A stretch of DNA of 64,000 bases from NCBI GenBank assembly GCA_964614915.1, contig CAZTNC010000007.1, forward strand, positions 62,001 through 126,000, in the 5' to 3' direction. The position numbers and the translations under genes are program-made. This document shows positions 29,404-37,367 of the stretch, piece after piece. The notes under the pieces are model-generated. The model had not been told where the DNA came from. It did no database searches and saw only the letters and a program-made list of their open reading frames with translations. Numbering within the stretch: the first letter of the stretch is position 1; the number at the start of each line of letters is the position of its first letter. Source of the stretch: WTFY01 sp964614915. Lineage in GTDB: Bacteria; Pseudomonadota; Gammaproteobacteria; UBA4575.

Positions 29404-30846
29404 ATGGAAAACTCACTGGCACTGGCACAAGAAACCATTCTGGCTCCGTCCGGGCTGGATGAAACCCACCTGACGCAGGCGTTCTCCATTCTGCTGGATT
29501 CTGCCGCCGACAGCGGGGACATCTACTTCCAGTTGCGCAAGTCGGAAGCCTGGTCGCTGGAAGACGGGATCGTCAAGGATGCGAGCCATGATCTCAGCCA
29601 GGGGGTTGGCATCCGGGCCATCAAGGGCGAGAAAAGCGGTTTTGCCTATTCCGATGAAATTGTCCTGCCGGCCTTGCTGGAATCCTGCAAGGCGGCACGT
29701 ACGATTGCCCGCGGCGGTCAGGGCGGTTCGGTGCAGAGTTGGAAGTTCTGCACAGGGAACAATCTTTACCCGTCCGGAAACCCGCTCGACTCCTTCAGCG
29801 AGTCCGACAAGGTTGACCTGTTGCGGCACCTCGACAGCCTGGCGCGAAAGCAGGACCCCCGGGTCAAGCAGGTAATGCTGTCGCTGGCCGGCGTACACGA
29901 GATGGTGCTGGTCGCGAACAGTGATGGCCAGATGGCGGCCGATATCCGCCCGCTGGTGAGGCTGTACGTGTCCGTCATCGCGGAACATAAGGGGCGCCTT
30001 GAACAGGGCAGTGCTGGCGGGGGCGGTCGTGTCAGCTATGATTTCTTCAATCAGGAAGAGCGTGCACAGTCCTATGTACGTGAAGCGGTGCGAACGGCAC
30101 TGCTCAATCTCGAGGCGGTGGATGCACCGGCGGGAACGATGGATGTCGTGCTGGGTCCTGGATGGCCGGGCGTGCTGCTGCATGAGGCGGTTGGCCATGG
30201 CCTGGAGGGCGACTTTACCTACAAGGGTACCTCGGTTTTCAGCGGGCGTATCGGGGAGCGCGTGGCAAGCAAGGGCATCACGGTGGTGGATGACGGCACG
30301 CTGGAAAATCGCAGGGGCTCCCTGAATATCGATGATGAAGGTACAACCACCCAGTGTACCGTGCTTATCGAAGACGGGATTCTCAAGGGCTTCATGCAGG
30401 ACAGGCTGAATGCCAGGCTGTCCAAAACGGCACCCACGGGAAATGGCCGGCGGGAGTCCTTCGCACACTTGCCCATGCCGCGCATGACCAATACCTACAT
30501 GCTGGCGGGTGAGCATGATCCGGAGGAAATCCTCAGTTCGGTGGACTCGGGGTTTTATGCCGTGAATTTCGGAGGCGGGCAGGTGGACATCACCTCAGGA
30601 AAGTTCGTGTTCTCTGCCTCGGAAGCCTACCTGATTGAGAAGGGAAAGGTCACCCGGCCGGTCAAGGGAGCCACGCTGATCGGTGACGGCCCAGATGTGC
30701 TGACAAGGGTGAGCATGATCGGGAATGATCTGCGCCTGGATGACGGCATTGGTACCTGCGGCAAGGAGGGCCAGAGTGTCCCGGTGGGCGTGGGTCAGCC
30801 CACGCTGCGCGTTGACGGCCTGACTGTGGGCGGGACGGCAGGTTGA
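29404..30846 (+). CDS. tldD: Metalloprotease TldD
   Basis: 480 residues from the ATG at 29404; an in-frame TTG at 29371 gives 11 extra residues without support from the family. The metal-binding motif HEAVGH is at residues 260-265 (LLHEAVGHGLEGDF). Other hallmarks are GVGIRAIKGEKSGFAYSDE, NGRRESFAHLPMPRMTNTY and the C-terminal GKEGQSVPVGVGQPTLRVDGLTVGGTA. TldD pairs with TldE (PmbA), the next gene, as a heterodimeric protease that acts on microcin B17 precursor and other unfolded peptides. The last base of the TldD stop codon (TGA, 30844-30846) is the first base of the pmbA ATG. Confidence 0.97.
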   Translation: MENSLALAQETILAPSGLDETHLTQAFSILLDSAADSGDIYFQLRKSEAWSLEDGIVKDASHDLSQGVGIRAIKGEKSGFAYSDEIVLPALLESCKAARTIARGGQGGSVQSWKFCTGNNLYPSGNPLDSFSESDKVDLLRHLDSLARKQDPRVKQVMLSLAGVHEMVLVANSDGQMAADIRPLVRLYVSVIAEHKGRLEQGSAGGGGRVSYDFFNQEERAQSYVREAVRTALLNLEAVDAPAGTMDVVLGPGWPGVLLHEAVGHGLEGDFTYKGTSVFSGRIGERVASKGITVVDDGTLENRRGSLNIDDEGTTTQCTVLIEDGILKGFMQDRLNARLSKTAPTGNGRRESFAHLPMPRMTNTYMLAGEHDPEEILSSVDSGFYAVNFGGGQVDITSGKFVFSASEAYLIEKGKVTRPVKGATLIGDGPDVLTRVSMIGNDLRLDDGIGTCGKEGQSVPVGVGQPTLRVDGLTVGGTAG

Positions 30847-32183
30847 TGGAGGGTCAGGGCCTGGCCCGCCACGACGACCGGCTCGAACAACTGGTACAGT
30901 TTTGTCTGGACGAGGCTAGGCAACTGGGAGCAGCAAGTGCCGAAGCCTCGATTGACATCGAACACGGCCTGTCCGTCACGGCCCGGCTCGGCGAGGTGGA
31001 AACCTTGGAAAATCACAATGCCCGCAGGCTTGGTGTCACCGTCTATGTCGATCACAGGAAAGGCACCGCTAGCACCACCGATTTTGATCTTCCCGCGGTC
31101 CGCGATGCGGTTACCTCGGCGCGCAACATTGCAAAGTTTACCGAACAGGACGAATGCGCGGGTCTGGCGGATCCGGATCAGATCGTCACCGAAGTGGCGG
31201 ACCTCGGACTTGATCGTCCATGGCCACTGAGCCCTGACGAGGCCGTGGAGATCGCGATCGAATGTGAAGACAAGGCGCGTGAACCCGAACAGGTTTCGAA
31301 CTCGGAGGGAGCAAGTGTCAGCACTGGGCGCGGCACACACATCTACGGGAATTCACACGGTTTCATCGGCCGATACGTATCAACCCGGCACAGCCTTTCC
31401 TGCGCGGTCATTGCGGAACAGGATGGCGGCATGCAGCGCGACTACTGGTATACGACCTCGCGCGACCCGGCAAGACTGCAGTCCGCAACTGAGGTAGGGG
31501 AAAAAGCCGCACAGCGCACCGTCAGCCGGCTTGGCGCCAGAAAGATTGCCACACAGACCACTCCGGTCATTTTCGAGGCCGGCATGGCCCGCTCACTGCT
31601 GTCTCACTTTGTTTCGGCCATCTCGGGCAGTGCGTTATACCGCAAGGCATCTTTTTTGCTGGATCACCTGAACAAAAAGGTATTTTCCGATCTGGTGACC
31701 CTCGTTGAAGACCCGCACATCCAAGGCGGCCTTGCCAGCAGTGCATTTGACCAGGAAGGTGTGGCGACACGACCGCGCACCTTGGTTGCCGATGGGGTGT
31801 TGCAAGGCTATGTGCTCAACAGCTACTCTGCCCGCAAACTTGGAATGCAAACGACTGGAAATGCCGGGGGCATCCACAACCTGACTCTGCAGCCGGGCGA
31901 GCAAACGCTCAATGAATTGATGTCCGGCATGCAGCGCGGTCTGCTGGTGACCGAGTTGATCGGCCACGGGGTGAACGGCGTGACCGGGGACTATTCGCGT
32001 GGTGCCATGGGCTACTGGATCGAAAACGGCGAGATCCAGCATCCCGTCGAGGAAGTCACGGTCGCGGGCAACCTCAAGGAGATCTTCCAGAGAATTGTGG
32101 CCATCGGCAATGATACCGATGCACGGGGCCGTATCATCACGCCTTCGGTGCTGATCGACGAGATGACGGTTGCAGGAAGCTGA
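30846..32183 (+). CDS. pmbA: Metalloprotease subunit PmbA/TldE
   Basis: 445 residues from the ATG at 30846 (30844-30848 read TGATG with the tldD stop). It lacks the HExxxH motif, as expected of the non-catalytic-zinc partner. Conserved segments include SNSEGASVSTGRGTHIYGNSHGF, TRPRTLVADGVLQGYVLNSYSARKLGMQTTGNAGG and LVTELIGHGVNGVTGDYSRGAMGYWIENGEI. It forms the TldD/E protease with the preceding product. The yjgA gene often found near it is not here. Confidence 0.96.
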   Translation: MEGQGLARHDDRLEQLVQFCLDEARQLGAASAEASIDIEHGLSVTARLGEVETLENHNARRLGVTVYVDHRKGTASTTDFDLPAVRDAVTSARNIAKFTEQDECAGLADPDQIVTEVADLGLDRPWPLSPDEAVEIAIECEDKAREPEQVSNSEGASVSTGRGTHIYGNSHGFIGRYVSTRHSLSCAVIAEQDGGMQRDYWYTTSRDPARLQSATEVGEKAAQRTVSRLGARKIATQTTPVIFEAGMARSLLSHFVSAISGSALYRKASFLLDHLNKKVFSDLVTLVEDPHIQGGLASSAFDQEGVATRPRTLVADGVLQGYVLNSYSARKLGMQTTGNAGGIHNLTLQPGEQTLNELMSGMQRGLLVTELIGHGVNGVTGDYSRGAMGYWIENGEIQHPVEEVTVAGNLKEIFQRIVAIGNDTDARGRIITPSVLIDEMTVAGS

Positions 32184-32198
32184 CCGGTACTGCGGCTT

Positions 32199-32927
32199 TT
32201 ACAGCCAGCGCACCTCCGTGATACGGGCAGAGATTTCAGTTTTCCCGTTGCGGGTCTTGTCTGACCTGACCGGGATGTAGTGAAGGGACTCAGCGTACCA
32301 CTCGGTATACCGGGTGCCTTTCCTGTCGTTTTTCTCCCGCACGTACTTGTGCGCAGAGAGGTTGCCAAGCCGGGTCTGCACGGGCTGATGGGGCTCGAGT
32401 TCATACACGTACTCTTTCAGGTGGCCCCTTGAGACGACCGAGCATGCGTAGCGGTTGATCCCGGCATCCGGCTCGCGCATCAGCAGAAGCTGTACAGAGA
32501 ATCTGTCCAGGGTGCGGGGTGTGATCTCCAGGGTACGCGTCTTACCCTTGTACCTGGAAAGCGCCGTGTGGTTGCTCCAGTCGAAAATGTACTGTTCGTT
32601 GCGATCCTTGTCAGCTCCCTGGACCTCGTATTCAAACTCGATTGCCCGGTAACCATCTTCGGTCTTCTCCAGTATGGTGCGGTAGGTGGCGACCTGCTGG
32701 CCGAGGAAAAAAGCGGCAATCCCCACCGGGTAGGTTCGGGATTCGTACACCAGTTTGCCATCCTGCCTCTTCAGGCTCAACTGCATTTCGCCGACGGCAA
32801 TGTTTCCTTTTCTGACCTCATAAACCGCCTCGAATTCAGGTGGAAGCTCCTGTGTGGTCAACGAGGTAGCATCAACCGGTCCGACGAGCAGTGAAAATGC
32901 TGCCAGCGTCACGGAAAACCTGTTCAT
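32199..32927 (-). CDS. DUF3108 domain-containing protein, probably exported
   Basis: 242 residues. A short N-terminal signal-like stretch, MNRFSVTLAAFSLLVGPVDA, is followed by EFEAVYEVRKGNIAVGEMQL, the usual DUF3108 opening, and a beta-rich body ending TRYTEWYAESLHYIPVRSD. The function of DUF3108 proteins is unknown; many are predicted periplasmic or outer-membrane associated. The ATG overlaps the purN stop by four bases, so it is co-transcribed with purM-purN, an arrangement common in gammaproteobacteria. It is convergent with pmbA. Confidence 0.85.
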   Translation of the reverse strand: MNRFSVTLAAFSLLVGPVDATSLTTQELPPEFEAVYEVRKGNIAVGEMQLSLKRQDGKLVYESRTYPVGIAAFFLGQQVATYRTILEKTEDGYRAIEFEYEVQGADKDRNEQYIFDWSNHTALSRYKGKTRTLEITPRTLDRFSVQLLLMREPDAGINRYACSVVSRGHLKEYVYELEPHQPVQTRLGNLSAHKYVREKNDRKGTRYTEWYAESLHYIPVRSDKTRNGKTEISARITEVRWL

Positions 32928-33595
32928 ACCAGCTCGGTTTTGTGCGCGATGGTAAGTTGCAGCGGCCGTTCCAGGACCTTGTCGTTGAAATATACCGTGC
33001 CATCATTGCAGTGCAGCTTGCCTTCGCAGAACCAGCGTATGGCGAGCGGGAAGACCATGTGTTCTTTTTCCAGCACGCGCCGGATCAGGCTATGCACATC
33101 ATCCGTTTCGAACACCGGCACCTTGGCCTGAAGTACCAGCGGTCCCTCATCCAGTTCTTCGGTAACAAAATGCACGCTGCATCCATGTTGTGCATCCTTT
33201 GCAGCCAGTACCCTGTGGTGGGTTTCAAGACCCGGGTACTTGGGCAGCAGGGAAGGGTGTATGTTCAAGATCCTGTTTGCATACCGCTTGACAAAAACCT
33301 CGCTGAACACGCGCATGAAACCCGCCAGCACGATGGTCTCGACTCCATAGCTTTCGAGGATGCGGATGAGTTCTGCCTCGAACGCTGCCCGCGACGGGTA
33401 CTGACCATGCTCTACGACATGGGCTGGAATTCCTGCATTTTTTGCACGTGTCAGACCAAAGGCGTCTGTCCGGTTACTGATCACACATGCGATTCGGGCA
33501 TTGATTCGCCCCTGCCCGACATGCTTGATGACGGATTGCATGTTGGTCCCGTTTCCGGAGAACAGAACTGCGATGGGAGTCTGATTATTGAGCAT
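32924..33595 (-). CDS. purN: Phosphoribosylglycinamide formyltransferase
   Basis: 223 residues. It transfers a formyl group from 10-formyltetrahydrofolate to GAR in purine synthesis. The start MLNNQTPIAVLFSGNGTNMQSV and the core MRVFSEVFVKRYANRILNIHPSLLPKYPGLETH (with catalytic Asn and His) plus CSVHFVTEELDEGPLVLQ are typical. The purM stop and purN start are separated by only two bases, consistent with a purM-purN-DUF3108 operon. Confidence 0.97.
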   Translation of the reverse strand: MLNNQTPIAVLFSGNGTNMQSVIKHVGQGRINARIACVISNRTDAFGLTRAKNAGIPAHVVEHGQYPSRAAFEAELIRILESYGVETIVLAGFMRVFSEVFVKRYANRILNIHPSLLPKYPGLETHHRVLAAKDAQHGCSVHFVTEELDEGPLVLQAKVPVFETDDVHSLIRRVLEKEHMVFPLAIRWFCEGKLHCNDGTVYFNDKVLERPLQLTIAHKTELV

Positions 33596-33597
33596 GG

Positions 33598-34623
33598 TTA
33601 TATCAAGCGTACTTTGTCCTCAGAGTCCGAGCGCATGATTTTACCGATGATTTCAGCCGGCTGGCCTGACTGGCGACATATTGTCATTCCTGCATCCGCC
33701 TGATCTTCGGGCACCACCACCAGCATACCCATCCCGCAATTGAAGACCCGATGCATCTCCCCATCCTCGATGGTACCTGCATGTTGTATCCAGTCAAATA
33801 TCTCGGGACGTTTCCACGTCTTGGTATCAATCCTGGCGAGCAGGCCGTCCGGGATCATACGCGGCACATTCTCCACCAGTCCACCTCCCGTGATATGACA
33901 CAGGCCACGCACATCGAAGGCCTCGATCAGCTGCAGCACAAGCCCGGTGTAGATCACCGTCGGGGTCAGCAGCAGTGCCCCCAGGGTCTGGTCTCCCAGC
34001 TTTTCATCGAGTGAGGTCTGGCTCGTTTCAACAATCTTGTTGACCAGGGAATAGCCGTTCGAGTGAATGCCACTGGAGGCCAGGCCAAGCACCACGTCGC
34101 CCTCGGTGATCCTGCGCCCGTCAATCAGCTTGTCACGCTCGACGACACCCACGCAAAAACCTGCCAGATCATAGGTACCGGGCGGGTACATTCCCGGCAT
34201 CTCGGCCGTCTCGCCTCCGATGAGTGCTGCCCCGGCCTGTGTGCAACCGCGCGCGATGCCTGCGATGACCTCCTGGGCCTGCTCGACGGAGAGCGCGCCG
34301 GTGGCAAAGTAGTCCAGGAAAAAAAGGGGTTCCGCACCTTGCACAACGACATCGTTGGCACACATGGCCACGAGGTCGATGCCGATGGTTGAGTGGTCGT
34401 TGAGTTGCTGTGCCAGGCACAGCTTCGTGCCAACGCCGTCGGTGCCTGCTACCAGTACGGGGTTTGTGTAGGCGTTCTGGTGCAGTGCGAAAAGGCCGCC
34501 GAATCCCCCAGGGTTTGAGATAACTTCGGGGCGCCGGGTGTCGTGCACCATCGGTGCAATCAGGTCTACAAGCTTTTTCCCGGCGTCAATGTCCACACCG
34601 GCTTTCTTGTACGTGAGGCTCAT
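33598..34623 (-). CDS. purM: Phosphoribosylformylglycinamidine cyclo-ligase
   Basis: 341 residues. It performs the ATP-dependent closure of FGAM to AIR, the fifth step of purine synthesis. It begins MSLTYKKAGVDIDAGKKLVD; TDGVGTKLCLAQQLNDHSTIGIDLVAMCANDV, GGETAEMPGMY and GLASSGIHSNGYSLVNKI are family signatures. Its promoter must lie in the 188-base divergent gap with the phosphatidyltransferase gene; a minus-strand TATTAT overlaps 34660-34665 there. No PurR box was recognised. Confidence 0.97.
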   Translation of the reverse strand: MSLTYKKAGVDIDAGKKLVDLIAPMVHDTRRPEVISNPGGFGGLFALHQNAYTNPVLVAGTDGVGTKLCLAQQLNDHSTIGIDLVAMCANDVVVQGAEPLFFLDYFATGALSVEQAQEVIAGIARGCTQAGAALIGGETAEMPGMYPPGTYDLAGFCVGVVERDKLIDGRRITEGDVVLGLASSGIHSNGYSLVNKIVETSQTSLDEKLGDQTLGALLLTPTVIYTGLVLQLIEAFDVRGLCHITGGGLVENVPRMIPDGLLARIDTKTWKRPEIFDWIQHAGTIEDGEMHRVFNCGMGMLVVVPEDQADAGMTICRQSGQPAEIIGKIMRSDSEDKVRLI

Positions 34624-34811
34624 ACCGTCTAATGATTATTAGATAGAGTGCTTAAACGGCTATAATACTGGGATATTGAAGATATTGTGCAAGGGCCAAC
34701 CGGATTGCTCGTTGCTTCGCTATCGGCTTGCTTATACCATCGGGGTTAGAGCAGTGGATATTTAAACGATACGGCTTGCGAATTATATACCAAGAAACGG
34801 TCAGCTATATC
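34624..34811. promoter_or_regulatory. Divergent promoter region between purM and the phosphatidyltransferase gene
   Basis: This 188-base gap is AT-richer than its surroundings. A perfect -10 hexamer TATAAT lies at 34661-34666 on the plus strand; its overlapping complement gives TATTAT at 34660-34665 on the minus strand. TTGCAC on the minus strand precedes the latter by 19 bases. No good -35 was found for the plus side. No gene or structured RNA was recognised. Confidence 0.4.
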
Positions 34812-35372
34812 ATGTCGAACTGGAGATACCTTCCCAATCTTATCACGGCTGCACGCCTGGCTGCGGTTCCACTGTTCATCTGGTGGCTGTTCGACGGGCA
34901 GTACAACAATGCCCTTTGGCTTTTTGTCCTGATGGGCCTATCCGATGCACTGGATGGGTACCTCGCCAAGAGCTTCCAGTGGAGGACGGCACTGGGGGCC
35001 TATCTGGATCCGGCTGCCGACAAGACCATGCTGATCGGCGCCTACGTGACCTTGGGCGCACTTGACCTGCTGCCGCACTGGCTGGTGTTTGTCGTGATTC
35101 TCAGGGATGTTGCGCTCCTGGCAGGATCCCTCGCCTACAACTTCGCAACGCGGCGCATGGAAATCCAGCCTACTTGGATCAGCAAGATCAATACCGTGGT
35201 CCAGATCGTCCTGGTAGTTGCCATAATTTACAACCAGTTAGAAGCTATTCCTGTGCTACTGATCCAGACCTTGATCGGCTTGACCCTCTTTACCACGTTT
35301 GCTAGCGGCCTCGATTACCTGATGGAGGAAAGGTACAAGCGGGCAGCCCGGCATCCGGAAAAGCCGGTCTGA
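34812..35372 (+). CDS. CDP-alcohol phosphatidyltransferase (PgsA/cardiolipin-synthase-like)
   Basis: 186 residues from the ATG at 34812 (MSNWRYLPNLITAARLAAVP); a longer frame from 34728 lacks family support. The CDP-alcohol phosphatidyltransferase motif is complete: DGYLAKSFQWRTALGAYLDPAAD, which fits DGxxAR/K-x8-GxxxDxxxD. Several membrane helices are visible. It makes a phospholipid (phosphatidylglycerol phosphate or cardiolipin) from a CDP-lipid donor in the inner membrane; the acceptor cannot be fixed here. It precedes hda by 33 bases, as in other gammaproteobacteria. Confidence 0.9.
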   Translation: MSNWRYLPNLITAARLAAVPLFIWWLFDGQYNNALWLFVLMGLSDALDGYLAKSFQWRTALGAYLDPAADKTMLIGAYVTLGALDLLPHWLVFVVILRDVALLAGSLAYNFATRRMEIQPTWISKINTVVQIVLVVAIIYNQLEAIPVLLIQTLIGLTLFTTFASGLDYLMEERYKRAARHPEKPV

Positions 35373-35405
35373 TACCGGCCACTGCCCCGCCATCAAAAAG
35401 CACGT

Positions 35406-36122
35406 GTGAACCCGTCCTCGCTCCACCCCACCCAGCGCTCGCTGGACATCGTGCTGCGCCCGCACGCAACGTTCGACACCTTCGTCAGCCCCAAGGACAA
35501 CGAGCTGGTGTTCCTACTGAAGGAGTTGCAGCGGCCGCTTGGAGAACCCAGGCAGTATTTTCTGTGGGGCAGCGCACAAAGCGGCAAGACCCACCTGCTG
35601 CAAGCGATCTGCAATCATCTGGCCCCTGCGGACCTGCGGGCGGTCTTTTTGCCCATGAAGGAGTTTGCCGCATCGGACCCGAATCTGCTGAATGACCTGC
35701 AACTCCTTGATGTCGTGTGCATTGACGATATTGATTGCGTGCTGGGCGATGCCGACTGGGAGCGTGCATTGTTCCGGATCATCAACGACATGTGGCTGGG
35801 CAACAAGAGCCTGGTGGTGTCGGCGTCCTGCAAACCGGCGGACCTCGACATCCGCTTGCCGGACCTGGCGTCGCGCCTTGCGGGCGGGCTCGTGTATTGC
35901 CTGTCCGGCCTGACCGACGAGCAGAAGAGGGTGGCTATCCGCCTGCATGCCGAGGCACGCGGCCTGGAGGTTTCACCGGAAGTCTGCAGCTACCTGCTCA
36001 GGCATTATCCAAGAGAGTTGCAAAAGCTCGTGGAACTTATTGATAAACTTGATAAATACTCACTGGCCCTGCAGCGCAAAATTACGGTTCCCTTCGTGCG
36101 CTCGGTACTTGCAGGCATCTAG
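35406..36122 (+). CDS. hda: DnaA regulatory inactivator Hda
   Basis: 238 residues from GTG 35406. A DnaA-like AAA+ protein that with the beta clamp promotes ATP hydrolysis by DnaA after initiation. Walker A is GSAQSGKTHLL near residue 60, Walker B-like LLDVVCIDDIDCVLGD, and sensor/arginine regions LPDLASRLAGGLVY. The N-terminal HPTQRSLDIVLRPHATFDTF resembles the clamp-binding start of Hda. No DNA-binding domain IV is present, which separates it from DnaA. Convergent with the arsC-like gene. Confidence 0.93.
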   Translation: MNPSSLHPTQRSLDIVLRPHATFDTFVSPKDNELVFLLKELQRPLGEPRQYFLWGSAQSGKTHLLQAICNHLAPADLRAVFLPMKEFAASDPNLLNDLQLLDVVCIDDIDCVLGDADWERALFRIINDMWLGNKSLVVSASCKPADLDIRLPDLASRLAGGLVYCLSGLTDEQKRVAIRLHAEARGLEVSPEVCSYLLRHYPRELQKLVELIDKLDKYSLALQRKITVPFVRSVLAGI

Positions 36123-36145
36123 CAGGCAGGCTGCAGGTACGGTCC

Positions 36146-36499
36146 CTACAGGATTTGCAGAACGTTTTCGGGTGGGCGGCCAATCGCAGCCTTTCCGTCA
36201 CGGACCACGATCGGGCGCTCGATGAGTACCGGGTGTTTCATCATCGCATCCAGGATTTCGTCTTCGCTGGATGCATCATCGAGCCCGGCTTCACGGTAGG
36301 CGGACTCTTTTTTACGCAGCAACTGGGCAGCACTTATACCCAGCAGCGACAATACTTTTTTGAGTTCCGACCGCGAAGGAGTCGCCTGCAGGTATTCGAT
36401 GACCTCTGGCTGTTCTCCCTGCTCTTGCAGCAGCTTCAGTGTCATGCGGCATTTGGAGCACCGGGGGTTGTAGTAGATAACAGTTTTGGGATCACCCAT
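36146..36499 (-). CDS. ArsC/YfgD family arsenate reductase-like protein
   Basis: 117 residues with the ArsC thioredoxin-like fold. It resembles E. coli YfgD: IYYNPRCSKCRMTL at the N-terminus, then PSRSELKKVLSLLGIS and a C-terminal RPIVVRDGKAAIGRPPENVLQIL. YfgD-type proteins lie beside hda in E. coli too, so this is the housekeeping form rather than an ars operon gene; true arsenate reduction is unproven. Here the catalytic Cys is followed by a second Cys (CSKC), where YfgD has CSKS. Confidence 0.88.
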   Translation of the reverse strand: MGDPKTVIYYNPRCSKCRMTLKLLQEQGEQPEVIEYLQATPSRSELKKVLSLLGISAAQLLRKKESAYREAGLDDASSEDEILDAMMKHPVLIERPIVVRDGKAAIGRPPENVLQIL

Positions 36500-36612
36500 G
36501 TCTCTTTATTCTCCATGCCGTTTCCAGTTATATTTATGCCGCCATAGGGTACTAGTGGACGTTCGATCCGTCTACTGTGCCGGCTGAACGGACATGGAAT
36601 GTACTGCCTGTG

Positions 36613-36897
36613 ATGACTGATGCGCCCGAACATGCCTGCCTGCGCTGCATCGTTTCGGGAACCGTGCAAGGCGTATTTTTTCGTGTAACCACGCGGGATG
36701 AAGCGCGAAGGCTTGGGATCGCAGGCTATGCAAAAAACCTAGCGAATGGGAGTGTGGAAGTGATTGCCTGTGGTAAAGTTGCGGCCCTGGCCCAGCTGCG
36801 GGGCTGGTTGCACACAGGTCCGGATCTCGCCCGGGTGCATACCGTCAGCTGTGAGCCGGTGGCGATGAGACATTTTCCGGATTTTCAAATACTTTAG
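36613..36897 (+). CDS. acyP: Acylphosphatase
   Basis: 94 residues from the ATG at 36613 (MTDAPEHACLRCIVSGTVQG); an in-frame ATG at 36577 gives 12 more. The signature VSGTVQGVFFRVTTRDEARR carries the phosphate-binding loop and Arg R24. The Asn of GYAKNLANGSVEVIACG is the second catalytic residue. It hydrolyses acyl phosphates such as carbamoyl or acetyl phosphate. It lies two bases before the zinc-ribbon gene and diverges from the arsC-like gene. Confidence 0.9.
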   Translation: MTDAPEHACLRCIVSGTVQGVFFRVTTRDEARRLGIAGYAKNLANGSVEVIACGKVAALAQLRGWLHTGPDLARVHTVSCEPVAMRHFPDFQIL

Positions 36898-36899
36898 TC

Positions 36900-37229
36900 A
36901 TGCCGATATACGAGTACCAATGCGATGCCTGTGGCTATCGTTTCGACATCCTGCAAAAAGCAGGCGACCCGGTATTGACCGACTGCCCGCAGTGCAGCCA
37001 GGCTTCCCTGAGGAAGCTGGTATCCGCGGCAGGCTTCAGGCTCAGTGGCTCGGGCTGGTATGAAACGGACTTCAAATCGGACAACAAGCGCAATCTGGCC
37101 TCGGGTGATTCCCAGAAAAAAAGCGACAGCACTGCCAAGCCGAGCGCCAAGAAAACGGATGCTTCCGGACAGCCTGCAAAAGCCAAGCCTGCGACATCGG
37201 GCTCGCAGCAGGGCGGGAGAGCATCTTGA
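36900..37229 (+). CDS. FmdB family zinc-ribbon regulatory protein
   Basis: 109 residues. The N-terminal zinc ribbon has two CxxC pairs, MPIYEYQCDACGYRFD and LTDCPQCSQ, followed by SLRKLVSAAGFRLSGSGWYETDF, a pattern characteristic of FmdB-type proteins. The C-terminal half is low-complexity, rich in Lys, Ser, Ala and Gly. The function is unknown. In many proteobacteria it precedes aspS, as here. A structured-looking 138-base gap follows. Confidence 0.88.
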   Translation: MPIYEYQCDACGYRFDILQKAGDPVLTDCPQCSQASLRKLVSAAGFRLSGSGWYETDFKSDNKRNLASGDSQKKSDSTAKPSAKKTDASGQPAKAKPATSGSQQGGRAS

Positions 37230-37254
37230 GCAGAGCACCGCTTGCAGTTTTTGA

Positions 37255-37340
37255 CAACCTCCCGGTTGCCCGTGCCTGAGGGAGCCCGCTTCGGGTTGGC
37301 CCAGAATCTCAGGCGACCTGGACAGGCCGCTGCATCCAGG
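37255..37340 (+). other. Cluster of stem-loops in the aspS leader
   Basis: Three non-overlapping inverted repeats occur before aspS. First, CAACC (37255-37259) with GGTTG (37264-37268). Second, GCCTGAG (37274-37280) with CTCAGGC (37308-37314), which encloses an inner hairpin AGCCCG (37283-37288) with CGGGTT (37292-37297, one G-T pair). Third, CCTGG (37317-37321) with CCAGG (37336-37340). A TTGACA (37251-37256) sits at the left edge but no good -10 follows at 17 bases. There is no T-run for a terminator. It could be a structured aspS leader; no known riboswitch or T-box was recognised. Confidence 0.4.
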
Positions 37341-37367
37341 CCTGACCGGTACCGTTAACACACCCCC

